This document shows positions 34,656 to 43,112 of a stretch of 64,000 nt of DNA, one piece after another. The DNA comes from Glaciecola amylolytica (GTDB lineage: Bacteria; Bacteroidota; Bacteroidia; Flavobacteriales_D; Crocinitomicaceae), in the NCBI GenBank assembly GCA_003856375.1, contig CP034120.1, positions 3,901,501 to 3,965,500 of the forward strand, written 5' to 3'. The position numbers and the translations under genes are program-made. Position 1 is the stretch's first letter; each line of letters opens with the position of its first letter. The notes under the pieces are model-generated. The model was not told the DNA's origin and did not search any database. It worked only from the letters and a program-made list of their open reading frames with translations.

Positions 34656-35213
34656 TCATTCATCATCCAAAACGATTGCACGATCTCCTTCTACCCATGG
34701 CCCATCTTCACTGTAAGCAGCTGTATCAAAACACTTTCCGATCTCCATATGTTCAATCCACTTTTCGTCACTTACCCAAATCCGGTATTTTGCCGGTGGA
34801 ATATTCTCCTTACTATTCCAGAACGCATCCCATTTCTCTCCCCAGGCATCATTCCAACCTTCGTGATCTTTATCAATGCCCATAGCAATAACTTGTTGAT
34901 CCACTTTTGCATGTGCTTCAGGAAAAGGAACAGTCTTTAGTTCGTAAACAAGTACTTTTTCAATGAATTCACTCACAATTCCTTTGAGTGAATCGCACAG
35001 GTAAGAATTGTCAAAAGGAATTTTTTCTCCGAGCGGAGATGCTGGGATACGGTTGTAATCTTTGTCGAAAGCATACGCTTCCGAAGTCAGCAATGCCAAT
35101 GCAAATACCGGATCTTCCGGAAAATTTCCAGCGTCCGGATGCGCCAGAGCCACTTCCAGATCAATCCATTTTTTTCCTTTTCCGATTACGGAAACATCCC
35201 ATAGTGAACTCAT
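34656..35213 (-). CDS. Hypothetical cytoplasmic protein, 185 aa
   Basis: Not recognised. A soluble acidic protein without signal or membrane segments, rich in Trp and Asp/Glu. Landmarks are MSSLWDVSVIGKGKKWIDLE at the start, FPEAHAKVDQQVIAMGIDKDHEGWNDAWGEKW near 95-127 and PPAKYRIWVSDEKWIEH near 137-153. A full promoter (TTG-N18-TATTTTTG) lies upstream and shares the gap with the divergent SNF2 helicase gene. The tryptophan-rich centre suggests a compact ligand-binding domain, but nothing more can be said. Confidence 0.65.
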   Translation of the reverse strand: MSSLWDVSVIGKGKKWIDLEVALAHPDAGNFPEDPVFALALLTSEAYAFDKDYNRIPASPLGEKIPFDNSYLCDSLKGIVSEFIEKVLVYELKTVPFPEAHAKVDQQVIAMGIDKDHEGWNDAWGEKWDAFWNSKENIPPAKYRIWVSDEKWIEHMEIGKCFDTAAYSEDGPWVEGDRAIVLDDE

Positions 35214-35251
35214 AGTAATTGTATTTTGATGATGATTGGTTTAAAATTAAT

Positions 35252-35280
35252 CAAAAATACTGCTCCTGAACTTCGGCCAA
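35252..35280 (-). promoter_or_regulatory. Promoter TTG-N18-TATTTTTG
   Basis: On the minus strand TTG at 35280-35278 and TATTTTTG at 35259-35252, 38 nt before the ATG at 35213. It lies in the divergent gap with the SNF2 helicase. Confidence 0.6.
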
Positions 35281-35357
35281 CGACTGGAAACCGGCAGAAT
35301 TGAATCATTCCCATCAAAATCGTTCCAAAACCACCCGCTTTTGACTATCTTCACGCC

Positions 35358-38300
35358 ATGCAAAGTTCCTGTGAAATAGATGATCCGGATGACGGCGAAG
35401 AGGTGTTTATCTTTCGCGATTTGGCCTTTGCTGAACTGAATTACGGCACACTTCTCAAATTCGCAGAAGCCGGAATTATTCAAATGCTGAATTTCAGCTC
35501 CAACTCCGTGCATGCTGTTCATCTCGGAATCGACAACGGAACATTCCTGTGTTCTTATGGTTTTCGGGGAGAAAATGAAGTCATTATCTCACAGGAAAAA
35601 CGCATCATTACCTTATCATGTACTTGTGGCGGAAACGGTAAGAAGCTTTGTGATCATCAGACACTGGTTTTGTATCGCGCGATGGAACATCCGGATTTCA
35701 GAGCGTTTTTTGATGAATCTACCCGCAAAAAGAAAATTGCTGAAGTGGCGCATTCTTATGGAATTGCCAACGAAGACAAGTGGGAGGAATTGTTTCAGCT
35801 TACGTATGAAAACCGTGCTTTGCACATTACTCCGACGAACCGGGAACTCATTCAGCTGAATCAGGAAAAGAAGGATGAACTCAGCAAAAAATTGGCCCCC
35901 GTTCCCTTTTCCCCGGAAAGTTTGTCTCAATCTTTGCCGAACAGATACATTCTGTTCAATGCGCATCAAAATGAAGGCAATTTTGATTTTCAACTGCATG
36001 AAAGTGCGCTTACGCAAAGCGGAAAAATCAAACATCCGATTCAGGTATTGAATGCTTTGGAAATCGCACTTCAGGAAACAGATCCGGAGATTATTCAGGC
36101 TTACACGGCTCTCGGGATGTTGGGCGTTAAACATCATTTATATCGAAATCTCTCCGGAAACGAAGACACTTTTCTGAAAGTTGTCAAATCCATTCTGATT
36201 GCCAAACCGCTTTTCGAGCAATTTGAAGTCATTGAATCGTCGAGCACCAAATCTCCGAAAGGAACGGATCTTGCGATCAATATTCTCGACAAACCGCTCT
36301 TTCTTCACCTCGATGTGAATCAAAATGAAGAGTTTTATGAAATAACCGGATTTGTGGAATTGGATAATTTGCAGATTCCCTTCGATCAGGTGAAAATGAA
36401 AAGCGAATTGTTTATCCGGCGCGGACAGGATCTTTACCTGATCAAAAACTGGAATTATGTAAGGACTCTAACTTACTTTAAGAAGAATCACCACAAAATA
36501 ATCATTCATCAATCTCAGTTTGATGAGTTCCATACGCGCTTTCTGGTTCCGCTTGAAAATGTCATCAGCATCAACTATTCATACGTTAAGAAAGCAAGCC
36601 GCGCATTGGTCAAACAAAGTGAATTGGCAACCGTTCGCGCCAAACGCATTTTCCTAACCGACAGCGAAAACTATATTCATATCACACCGGTCATCGAGTA
36701 CGGAAATGTAGAAATTCCGATTCTTTCCAAAAAGAAACTGCTGACGATCGATCAAACCGGAAATTCATTTGAAATTCCGAGAGACGAAAATCTGGAATTG
36801 GATTTTCTGGGGCAGATTATCCGCCTCCATAAGGATTTCGAATACCAGTTGGGCGGTGATTTTTTCTACCTGCACAAAGGCCAGTTTGTAGAAAACGATT
36901 GGTTTTTGAACGCTTTCGAATCCTGGAGCGAAGCAGAATTGGAAATTCACGGCTTTCAGGAATTAACCAAACTGAAACTGGTTCCGAAAAGCATGAAAGT
37001 TTCTGTGCAGATCATCAGCGGAATCGATTGGTTTGAAACAAAAGCACATATCAAAGTCGGAGACAATCGCGTTCGTTTGAAGGAAATTCAGCGAAGCATT
37101 ATTCAAAAGTCGCGCTATGTGAAACTGGGCGACGGACAAACGGCTCTTCTTCCCCAAAAATGGCTCGAACGATTTGAAAAGTTCTTCCAGGGCGGCGAAT
37201 TGGTTGACGATGTGATCCGTATTCCGAAAACTTCCTATCAGTTTATTGACGAATGGTTTGAAGCGGAAGAAATTGATGAACAGGTTAACCTGCAGGTCGA
37301 AGAATTAAAAGAGAAAATAGCACATTTTGAACGCATTCCGGAGGTCGAACTTCCGAAAGAATTTGATGCAGAATTGCGCCATTATCAGCGGGAAGGATAT
37401 CACTGGCTTCATTTTTTGAACGATTTCGGTTTCGGAGGAATTCTCGCAGACGATATGGGTTTAGGAAAGACCATCCAACTTTTGGCTTACCTCTCCAAAA
37501 AGCAACAGGAGCAAAAAGGAACACATCTCATCGTCGTTCCAACCTCTTTGGTGTTCAACTGGAAGGATGAAATCGCAAAATTCACTCCGAATTTACGGGT
37601 TCTGGAACTTCACGGTAGCGGACGAAGTAAAACGACGCATCATTTTGAGAAATACGATATTATTCTGAGCACTTACGGAACCTTGCTTTCCGATATTCGA
37701 TACCTGAAAGATTTTGTTTTCGACACGCTTATTCTGGATGAAGGTCAAGCTATCAAAAATCCGGATTCAAAAAGATACAAGACTGTTCGTTTGCTGCAAT
37801 CGAAACAACGTTTTGTGTTAACCGGAACTCCGATTGAAAATAACACACTCGATATTTTTGCGATTCTTTCTTTCTGCAATCCGGGCATGTTCGGTTCAAT
37901 GAAGCAATTCAAAGATCATTATGCCATTCCGATTGATAAATTTCAGGACAGTCAGCGGGCAAAAGAATTGCAAAGACGCATCCATCCTTTTATGCTGAGA
38001 AGGACCAAAAAACAGGTTGCGACCGAACTTCCGGAAAAAACGGAAATGGTGGTTTACTGCGAAATGGATCACGAACAACGCCGGGTTTACGATGTTTACA
38101 AAACGGAATTGAAGGAGTATCTGATGAGCGAACCCGACTTTTTGGATGGACAGAGCAGCATGCATGTGCTTGCGGGGTTAACCAAACTGAGACAGATTTG
38201 CAACTCTCCGGCATTGATCAATGAAAACGGTGTTTCTTATGGCGATCAATCTGCAAAAATTCAGGAATTAATCGAGCAGATTGAAGACAAAAAGAAGCAT

Positions 38301-38750
38301 CACAAGATTTTGGTTTTCTCTCAGTTTGTGGGCATGCTGAACCTGGTGGAAAAGGCACTGGAAGAGCGGAATATTCGTTATTCGATTCTTACCGGACAAA
38401 CCAAAAAAAGAAAAGAGGTTGTGAATGCTTTCCAGGAAAACGAATCGATCCGGGTTTTCCTGATCAGTTTGAAAGCCGGTGGAATGGGATTGAATTTAAC
38501 TCAGGCCGATTACGTTTATCTGATCGATCCATGGTGGAATCCGGCAGTTGAAAATCAAGCTATTGACCGCGCTTACCGCATCGGACAGGATAAGAAAGTG
38601 GTTGCTGTCCGTCTGATCACTCCGAATACCATCGAAGAAAAGATCCTCGAATTGCAGAAACGCAAACGGGAATTGATCACTTATTTGGTGCATACGGATG
38701 TCAGTACTTTGAAGCAATTGAATAAAAAAGAGTTGTTGGAACTCTTGTAA
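35358..38750 (+). CDS. SWIM zinc-finger SNF2-family helicase
   Basis: A 1130-residue DNA-dependent ATPase of the bacterial SNF2/RapA-like group. A SWIM zinc finger lies at about 88-107 (SCTCGG then CDHQ). A long middle region of about 500 residues follows without known motifs. The SNF2 ATPase core starts near 675: DDMGLGKT (about 698), TSLVFNWKDE, DEGQAIKNP (about 794) and TGTPIENN. The helicase C domain has LVFSQFVGML, AGGMGLNLTQAD and DRAYRIGQDKK. It probably remodels protein-DNA complexes. Bacterial members are widespread but poorly studied. It is divergent from the gene at 34656. Confidence 0.92.
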   Translation: MQSSCEIDDPDDGEEVFIFRDLAFAELNYGTLLKFAEAGIIQMLNFSSNSVHAVHLGIDNGTFLCSYGFRGENEVIISQEKRIITLSCTCGGNGKKLCDHQTLVLYRAMEHPDFRAFFDESTRKKKIAEVAHSYGIANEDKWEELFQLTYENRALHITPTNRELIQLNQEKKDELSKKLAPVPFSPESLSQSLPNRYILFNAHQNEGNFDFQLHESALTQSGKIKHPIQVLNALEIALQETDPEIIQAYTALGMLGVKHHLYRNLSGNEDTFLKVVKSILIAKPLFEQFEVIESSSTKSPKGTDLAINILDKPLFLHLDVNQNEEFYEITGFVELDNLQIPFDQVKMKSELFIRRGQDLYLIKNWNYVRTLTYFKKNHHKIIIHQSQFDEFHTRFLVPLENVISINYSYVKKASRALVKQSELATVRAKRIFLTDSENYIHITPVIEYGNVEIPILSKKKLLTIDQTGNSFEIPRDENLELDFLGQIIRLHKDFEYQLGGDFFYLHKGQFVENDWFLNAFESWSEAELEIHGFQELTKLKLVPKSMKVSVQIISGIDWFETKAHIKVGDNRVRLKEIQRSIIQKSRYVKLGDGQTALLPQKWLERFEKFFQGGELVDDVIRIPKTSYQFIDEWFEAEEIDEQVNLQVEELKEKIAHFERIPEVELPKEFDAELRHYQREGYHWLHFLNDFGFGGILADDMGLGKTIQLLAYLSKKQQEQKGTHLIVVPTSLVFNWKDEIAKFTPNLRVLELHGSGRSKTTHHFEKYDIILSTYGTLLSDIRYLKDFVFDTLILDEGQAIKNPDSKRYKTVRLLQSKQRFVLTGTPIENNTLDIFAILSFCNPGMFGSMKQFKDHYAIPIDKFQDSQRAKELQRRIHPFMLRRTKKQVATELPEKTEMVVYCEMDHEQRRVYDVYKTELKEYLMSEPDFLDGQSSMHVLAGLTKLRQICNSPALINENGVSYGDQSAKIQELIEQIEDKKKHHKILVFSQFVGMLNLVEKALEERNIRYSILTGQTKKRKEVVNAFQENESIRVFLISLKAGGMGLNLTQADYVYLIDPWWNPAVENQAIDRAYRIGQDKKVVAVRLITPNTIEEKILELQKRKRELITYLVHTDVSTLKQLNKKELLELL

Positions 38751-38762
38751 TCAATCTTAAAT

Positions 38763-38842
38763 GGAGTGTTTTACCACTTTTTCAGTCGCCATTTAAGCGA
38801 GACCGGTAGGCTCACTCTAATCTGCGCATCTGTGGAAAAGAT
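38763..38842. repeat. Dispersed repeat, copy B
   Basis: Shares 14 bases (AATCTGCGCATCTG, 38819-38832) in the same orientation and 18 bases (38783-38800) in the opposite orientation with the element at 13136-13225. It fills the start of the gap 38751-38943; the rest shows only the promoter of the next gene. Confidence 0.55.
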
Positions 38843-38943
38843 AAAGAGTACCTATAAGCAGGCACTGAAATTATGAATCACCCCAATCGTTGTAACAATA
38901 TGTTAAATCCTGAAAAAGCAGATTCATTCTAAGCGTTTGTTCG

Positions 38944-38951
38944 TACTTTTG
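38944..38951 (+). promoter_or_regulatory. -7 promoter box TACTTTTG, nearly leaderless
   Basis: Exact TAnnTTTG, with 4 nt (GAGC) before the ATG at 38956. Confidence 0.6.
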
Positions 38952-38955
38952 GAGC

Positions 38956-39183
38956 ATGAAAAAAGGATTGTTTTTACTTGCAATCGCATTAATCGCAGTT
39001 GATTTCGCTTTTGGACAAGGTTGTTCACAATGTAAGCTTCTGGCTCAACAGGGAAGTGAATTGAACGAGAACTCTTTCGGTTCATCTATCAATACCGGGA
39101 TTTTATTTTTGATTGCAATTCCTTATTTGATTCTGATGTTTTTCTTCCGCAAGCAAATTGCACGTTTATTCAAACGCAAATAA
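38956..39183 (+). CDS. Small membrane protein with CxxC motif, 75 aa
   Basis: A 75-residue protein with an N-terminal signal peptide (MKKGLFLLAIALIAVDFAFGQ). A short exported loop carries GCSQCKLL, one membrane segment follows (NTGILFLIAIPYLILMFFF, about 46-64), then a basic cytoplasmic end RKQIARLFKRK. The CSQC pair could bind metal or haem or form a disulfide. Similar small proteins are common in Bacteroidota, with no proven role. It is convergent with nadD, 5 nt away. Confidence 0.75.
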   Translation: MKKGLFLLAIALIAVDFAFGQGCSQCKLLAQQGSELNENSFGSSINTGILFLIAIPYLILMFFFRKQIARLFKRK

Positions 39184-39188
39184 GCAGC

Positions 39189-39803
39189 TTACCGGTAAAA
39201 ATTCATTTCGTCGATGTACTTGCGAACCGGTTCTGTGAGCAGGTAACGGACATCTTTTCCCTCTTTAATCGCATGTCTCACAAAGCTGGATGATACTTTC
39301 ATCACCGGCGCATCTTCGCACATCACAATATTCGGGTGATTCATAAATCCGTTTTCAGGATGGTGGCCTATTTCCTGAACTTCTTCCTCTTCCTGAACGG
39401 TTAACACTCTCGGATATACGTAAAATCTGTAGTTTGCCAGCAAATGCTCGTGATTGTACCACTTATGGAACGTTCTCAAATTATCTTCTCCCATAATCAA
39501 TGAGAATTCGTAATTCGGATACTTTTCCTTCAGATAAGCGAGTGTTGTTGCGGTGTAATTCGGTTGAGGAAGTTTGAATTCGATATCCGAAGCCTTCAAA
39601 TTGACATTGTCCTGAATTGCTTCATTCACAATTGCCAAACGATGATAGTCCGGCAGCAGCGAAGATTTTAATTTCAAGGGATTCTGCGGTGTTACCACCA
39701 TCCAAACCTGATCAATATCCGTGTATTCAGCCATGTAATTCGCAATGACTAAATGGCCTACATGAATCGGATTAAAGGTTCCGAAGTACAAGCCCACTCT
39801 CAT
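39189..39803 (-). CDS. nadD: Nicotinate-nucleotide adenylyltransferase
   Basis: A 204-residue NAD biosynthesis enzyme that transfers AMP from ATP to nicotinate mononucleotide. The nucleotidyltransferase start GTFNPIHVGH covers residues 8-17. VTPQNPLKLK near 37-46 is the substrate loop, and VSSSFVR near 170 matches the ISSTxIR signature. Length is normal. It overlaps gmk by 4 bases (ATGA) and is the last gene of yicC-gmk-nadD, a common order in Bacteroidota. Confidence 0.95.
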   Translation of the reverse strand: MRVGLYFGTFNPIHVGHLVIANYMAEYTDIDQVWMVVTPQNPLKLKSSLLPDYHRLAIVNEAIQDNVNLKASDIEFKLPQPNYTATTLAYLKEKYPNYEFSLIMGEDNLRTFHKWYNHEHLLANYRFYVYPRVLTVQEEEEVQEIGHHPENGFMNHPNIVMCEDAPVMKVSSSFVRHAIKEGKDVRYLLTEPVRKYIDEMNFYR

Positions 39804-40384
39804 TGTCCGGAAATAAATGTTCGAACAACCGTTTCAGCTTCCTTGCAGGCGCGCTGCAATTCGTCATTCAGGAGAATATAATCGAAATCCGGAGCGCGGT
39901 CCAATTCTATTTGTGCCTTCGCCAAACGCATGCTGATCTTTTCCTCCGTTTCGGTGCTGCGGGTTCTCAATCGTTCTTCCAATGCTCCGAAAGACGGAGG
40001 TTGTACAAAGATCGCCAAAGCATTTTTTCCGATGATTTTCTTCAGGTTCAATCCTCCGATTACGTCTACATCGAAAATCACTGTTTTTCCTTCCGACCAT
40101 ATCCGTTCCAATTCAGATACCAGCGTTCCGTAGAAATTATCTGCGTAAACTTCTTCCCATTCGATAAATGCTCCTTCATCGATTTTCTGCCTGAAGCCTT
40201 CGATTCCGAGAAAATAATAATGCTTTCCGTGCTCTTCTTCTCCGCGGGGTTCGCGGCTGCACGCTGAAATGGAAAAAGCCAGTTCGGGAATCTTTCCCAA
40301 AAGGTGCTGCACGATCGTTGTTTTACCGGCACCCGAAGGAGCTGAAAAAATAATGCATTTACCGGCACTTGGGTCAAACTTCAT
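39800..40384 (-). CDS. gmk: Guanylate kinase
   Basis: A 194-residue kinase converting GMP and ATP to GDP and ADP. The P-loop is SAPSGAGKTT at about 14-23, followed by SREPRGEEEHGKHYYF near 44-59 and VDVIGGLNLKK near 100-110. Full length. It overlaps nadD (ATGA) and starts one base after the yicC stop, so all three genes form one transcript from the promoter at 41268. Confidence 0.96.
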   Translation of the reverse strand: MKFDPSAGKCIIFSAPSGAGKTTIVQHLLGKIPELAFSISACSREPRGEEEHGKHYYFLGIEGFRQKIDEGAFIEWEEVYADNFYGTLVSELERIWSEGKTVIFDVDVIGGLNLKKIIGKNALAIFVQPPSFGALEERLRTRSTETEEKISMRLAKAQIELDRAPDFDYILLNDELQRACKEAETVVRTFISGQ

Positions 40385-40385
40385 T

Positions 40386-41252
40386 CTAAAGCGTATTTAA
40401 AACCTGCTCTTTGATTTTTTCTAAATGATCTTTCATTTCAACCACCAACTTTTGCATCTCCACATGGTAGGATTTGCTTCCAAGCGTGTTGATCTCACGA
40501 CCGATTTCCTGTGTGATGAAACCCAGTTTCTTTCCGCAAAGCGGAATATTCATTGTTTCAAGAAAATAATTCAAGTGATTTGAAAGGCGCATTTTCTCTT
40601 CTGAAACATCCATTTTTTCGATGTAGAAAATGATCTCCTGCTCCAAACGGTTCAAATCGATGGAAATGTTTGTGATTTTCTCCAATCCCGTTTTCATCCG
40701 CTCACGAACTGCTTCAATGCGCGCTGTTTCGTATTTAGGAACTTCAGCAAGCAATTCATCGATGCGCTGAATATTCGATTCGAAATCCTTTTTCAACTGA
40801 TCTCCTTCTTGCTTACGGAATTCGTTCAGATGCTGACATGCTTCACGCACCAGGCTCTGAACAAATGTTGATTCCTCATCCGAAAGAGCTTCCTTGTCGT
40901 TCGAGTAGATCTCAGGCATGCGCAGCACTAATGAAAGAAGCTCGTTTGTTGGTTCTCCAAGCAACTCGGCTGTTTCTTTGATATCCTTGTAGTAAGCTTG
41001 AGCCAGATCGCGGTTGATGACATAGTTCTTTGTATCACCGGAATTTTCAAGGGAAATAGATAATTCTACTTTTCCTCTGTCCAGTAATTCAGCAACTATT
41101 GAGCGATTCTCCAATTCAATCTCGCGATACAAAGGAATTGCACGCATATTCAAATCTAAACTCTTACTATTTAAGGATCGGATTTCCACAACGATCTTCT
41201 TCCCCTGGAAGGATCCGCTTGCTTTTCCGTAGCCGGTCATTGATAATACCAT
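40386..41252 (-). CDS. yicC: YicC/YloC family endoribonuclease
   Basis: A 288-residue protein of the YicC family, whose known members are RNA endonucleases. The start at 41252 gives MVLSMTGYGKASG, the standard family N-terminus. A start at 41270 is ruled out by the promoter box at 41268-41275. Later landmarks are VEIRSLNSKSLDLNMR near 26-41 and, at the C-terminus, LNHLNYF and GKKLGFITQEIGREINTLGSK. It leads the yicC-gmk-nadD operon. Confidence 0.93.
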   Translation of the reverse strand: MVLSMTGYGKASGSFQGKKIVVEIRSLNSKSLDLNMRAIPLYREIELENRSIVAELLDRGKVELSISLENSGDTKNYVINRDLAQAYYKDIKETAELLGEPTNELLSLVLRMPEIYSNDKEALSDEESTFVQSLVREACQHLNEFRKQEGDQLKKDFESNIQRIDELLAEVPKYETARIEAVRERMKTGLEKITNISIDLNRLEQEIIFYIEKMDVSEEKMRLSNHLNYFLETMNIPLCGKKLGFITQEIGREINTLGSKSYHVEMQKLVVEMKDHLEKIKEQVLNTL

Positions 41253-41267
41253 TTGCTTCAGTTTGGG

Positions 41268-41275
41268 CAAAAGTA
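41268..41275 (-). promoter_or_regulatory. -7 promoter box TACTTTTG of yicC-gmk-nadD
   Basis: Minus-strand exact TAnnTTTG, 15 nt before the yicC ATG at 41252. Confidence 0.6.
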
Positions 41276-41346
41276 CGGAAATATTGTCGAGAAGGTGTTA
41301 ATTCGGGGCTTTAAGAATTTGTTAGGTTTGATTTTCGTTTTCCAAT

Positions 41347-41376
41347 ATAAGTCCCGCAATTGCTCACGGGACTTAT
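41347..41376. terminator. Hairpin after recA, no T run
   Basis: ATAAGTCCCG (41347-41356) pairs perfectly with CGGGACTTAT (41367-41376), 16 bp beyond the recA stop. Neither side has a clear T run, so it may stabilise the transcript end instead of terminating it. Confidence 0.55.
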
Positions 41377-41392
41377 TGGAAACGATATGCAG

Positions 41393-42424
41393 TTAGTCCT
41401 GGGCTACCACCACTGCAGTGCCGGTAGCACCAAGAGCTTCTTTGATTTTTGCTTCTAACTCGTCCATTAATTCCGGGTTATCGGCAATCATATTTTTAAC
41501 GGAGTCTCTTCCCTGTCCTAAACGGGTTTCTCCGTATGAGAACCAGGATCCGCTTTTCTTCAAGATATTTAATTCTACTCCCAAATCGATGATCTCACCA
41601 ACTTTGGAGATTCCTTCTCCGTACATCACATCAAATTCAGCTTTACGGAACGGAGGAGCAACTTTGTTTTTCACCACTTTTACTTTCACGCGGTTACCGA
41701 TCACATCTTCTCCTTCTTTAATCTGACTTGCTCTGCGAATATCAATACGCATGGAAGCGTAGAATTTCAAGGCATTTCCTCCTGTTGTTGTTTCAGGATT
41801 TCCGAACATCACTCCGATCTTATCACGTAACTGGTTGATGAAAATACAACAGCATTTTGCCTTGTTGATCGAACCGGTTAGTTTACGAAGTGCCTTCGAC
41901 ATCAAACGAGCCTGCAGACCCATTTGTGAATCACCCATTTCTCCTTCGATTTCTGCCTTTGGAGTCAGCGCTGCTACCGAGTCAATAACCAAAAGGTCAA
42001 CTGCTCCGGAACGAATCAAGCTGTCTGCAATTTCCAAAGCTTGTTCACCGTTGTCGGGTTGAGAGATCAATAAGTTCTCAATATCAACTCCCAGTTTTTG
42101 TGCGTAAAACTGATCAAATGCGTGTTCTGCATCAATAATAGCAGCAATTCCACCTTGCTTTTGCACTTCTGCAATTGCGTGAATTGCCAAGGTTGTTTTT
42201 CCTGATGATTCAGGTCCGTAAATTTCAACGATTCTTCCTTTTGGATAACCATTTACTCCTAATGCCAGATCCAACGTAATTGAACCGGAAGGAATTACTT
42301 CCACTTCTTCAATTGCATTATCTCCTAATTTCATTACAGATCCTTTTCCGAAAGTCTTATCTAACTTTTCCATTGTTAGCTGAAGTGCTTTCAATTTTTC
42401 CGGGTTAACTTCTTTAACTGCCAT
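41393..42424 (-). CDS. recA: Recombinase RecA
   Basis: A 343-residue DNA strand-exchange ATPase for homologous recombination and the SOS response. Walker [10 protein letters not shown] is at about 70-78, Walker [11 protein letters not shown] near 144, the L2 region [18 protein letters not shown] near 207-224 and [13 protein letters not shown] near 252. The usual RecA N-terminus [22 protein letters not shown] is present. Length is normal. A TACATTTG promoter box lies 37 nt upstream. No LexA-type operator was noticed. Confidence 0.98.
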   Translation of the reverse strand: MAVKEVNPEKLKALQLTMEKLDKTFGKGSVMKLGDNAIEEVEVIPSGSITLDLALGVNGYPKGRIVEIYGPESSGKTTLAIHAIAEVQKQGGIAAIIDAEHAFDQFYAQKLGVDIENLLISQPDNGEQALEIADSLIRSGAVDLLVIDSVAALTPKAEIEGEMGDSQMGLQARLMSKALRKLTGSINKAKCCCIFINQLRDKIGVMFGNPETTTGGNALKFYASMRIDIRRASQIKEGEDVIGNRVKVKVVKNKVAPPFRKAEFDVMYGEGISKVGEIIDLGVELNILKKSGSWFSYGETRLGQGRDSVKNMIADNPELMDELEAKIKEALGATGTAVVVAQD

Positions 42425-42461
42425 ATCGTTTAAATTTTAATCGTTTTTGTTATCGTTTCTG

Positions 42462-42469
42462 CAAATGTA
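42462..42469 (-). promoter_or_regulatory. -7 promoter box TACATTTG of recA
   Basis: Minus-strand exact TAnnTTTG, 37 nt before the recA ATG. The A/T-rich leader lies between. Confidence 0.6.
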
Positions 42470-42505
42470 CACCCTGTAGGTCGTAAACTACTTACGATGT
42501 TCTGA

Positions 42506-42964
42506 TCATACTAAATTTAAAATCTCCTCACCGTGAATTTTCGTCTTTGGTTTCTCAATAATATGTGTAATAATCCCTTCTTCGTTCACAACAAATGTTG
42601 TCCGGTGAATCCCGTCATATTCGCGTCCCATGAACTTTTTCAATCCCCACACTTTGAACGCATCGATCATTTTCCGTTCCGTATCAGCGATCAATGGAAA
42701 AGGTAAGCTAAACTTTTCAATAAACCGGGTATGCATCTTTTCTGTATCCATACTCACTCCTAAAATCGAATATCCCTTTTTCATTAATTCCCGGTATGAA
42801 TCTCTCAAACTGCAAGCCTGATTGATACAAGCGGGAGTATTGTCTTTCGGATAGAAGTAAATCACCAGTTTCTTGCCTGCAAAACTCTGATTCGTCCATT
42901 CTTTTCCATTTTGATCCGTTCCCCGGAAATCCGGCATGCGATCACCTGTTTTTAATCCTGTCAT
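42506..42964 (-). CDS. bcp: Thioredoxin-dependent peroxiredoxin (Bcp/PrxQ)
   Basis: A 152-residue peroxidase that reduces hydrogen and organic peroxides. The active site YPKDNTPACINQAC has the peroxidatic C46 and the resolving C51 five residues later, the PrxQ arrangement; family members usually have Gly before and Thr after the first Cys, here Ala and Ile. VSMDTEKMHTRFIEKFSLPF and HRTTFVVNEEG complete the fold. A full promoter lies at 43008-43038. Confidence 0.93.
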   Translation of the reverse strand: MTGLKTGDRMPDFRGTDQNGKEWTNQSFAGKKLVIYFYPKDNTPACINQACSLRDSYRELMKKGYSILGVSMDTEKMHTRFIEKFSLPFPLIADTERKMIDAFKVWGLKKFMGREYDGIHRTTFVVNEEGIITHIIEKPKTKIHGEEILNLV

Positions 42965-43007
42965 CTAATTGTTGAGTATTTAAACGTTTATCTGACGAAT
43001 ATGTAAT

Positions 43008-43038
43008 CAAAATTACAGCTTTATTTGAAACTGACAAA
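43008..43038 (-). promoter_or_regulatory. Promoter TTTG-N19-TAATTTTG of bcp
   Basis: On the minus strand TTTG at 43038-43035, 19-nt spacer, TAATTTTG at 43015-43008: a full consensus match 43 nt before the ATG. Confidence 0.65.
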
Positions 43039-43112
43039 TTTTAGCCTTGTTTTTTGTTTAATTTTTCGTCAAACTAATTGTGAAATTGTTCTGATTTTGA
43101 TTTAATAAACTG

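Noticed and set aside
41347-41376. Hairpin after recA as a LexA or other operator
   Set aside because: It lies downstream of the recA stop, not in a promoter region, and is best seen as a 3' end structure.
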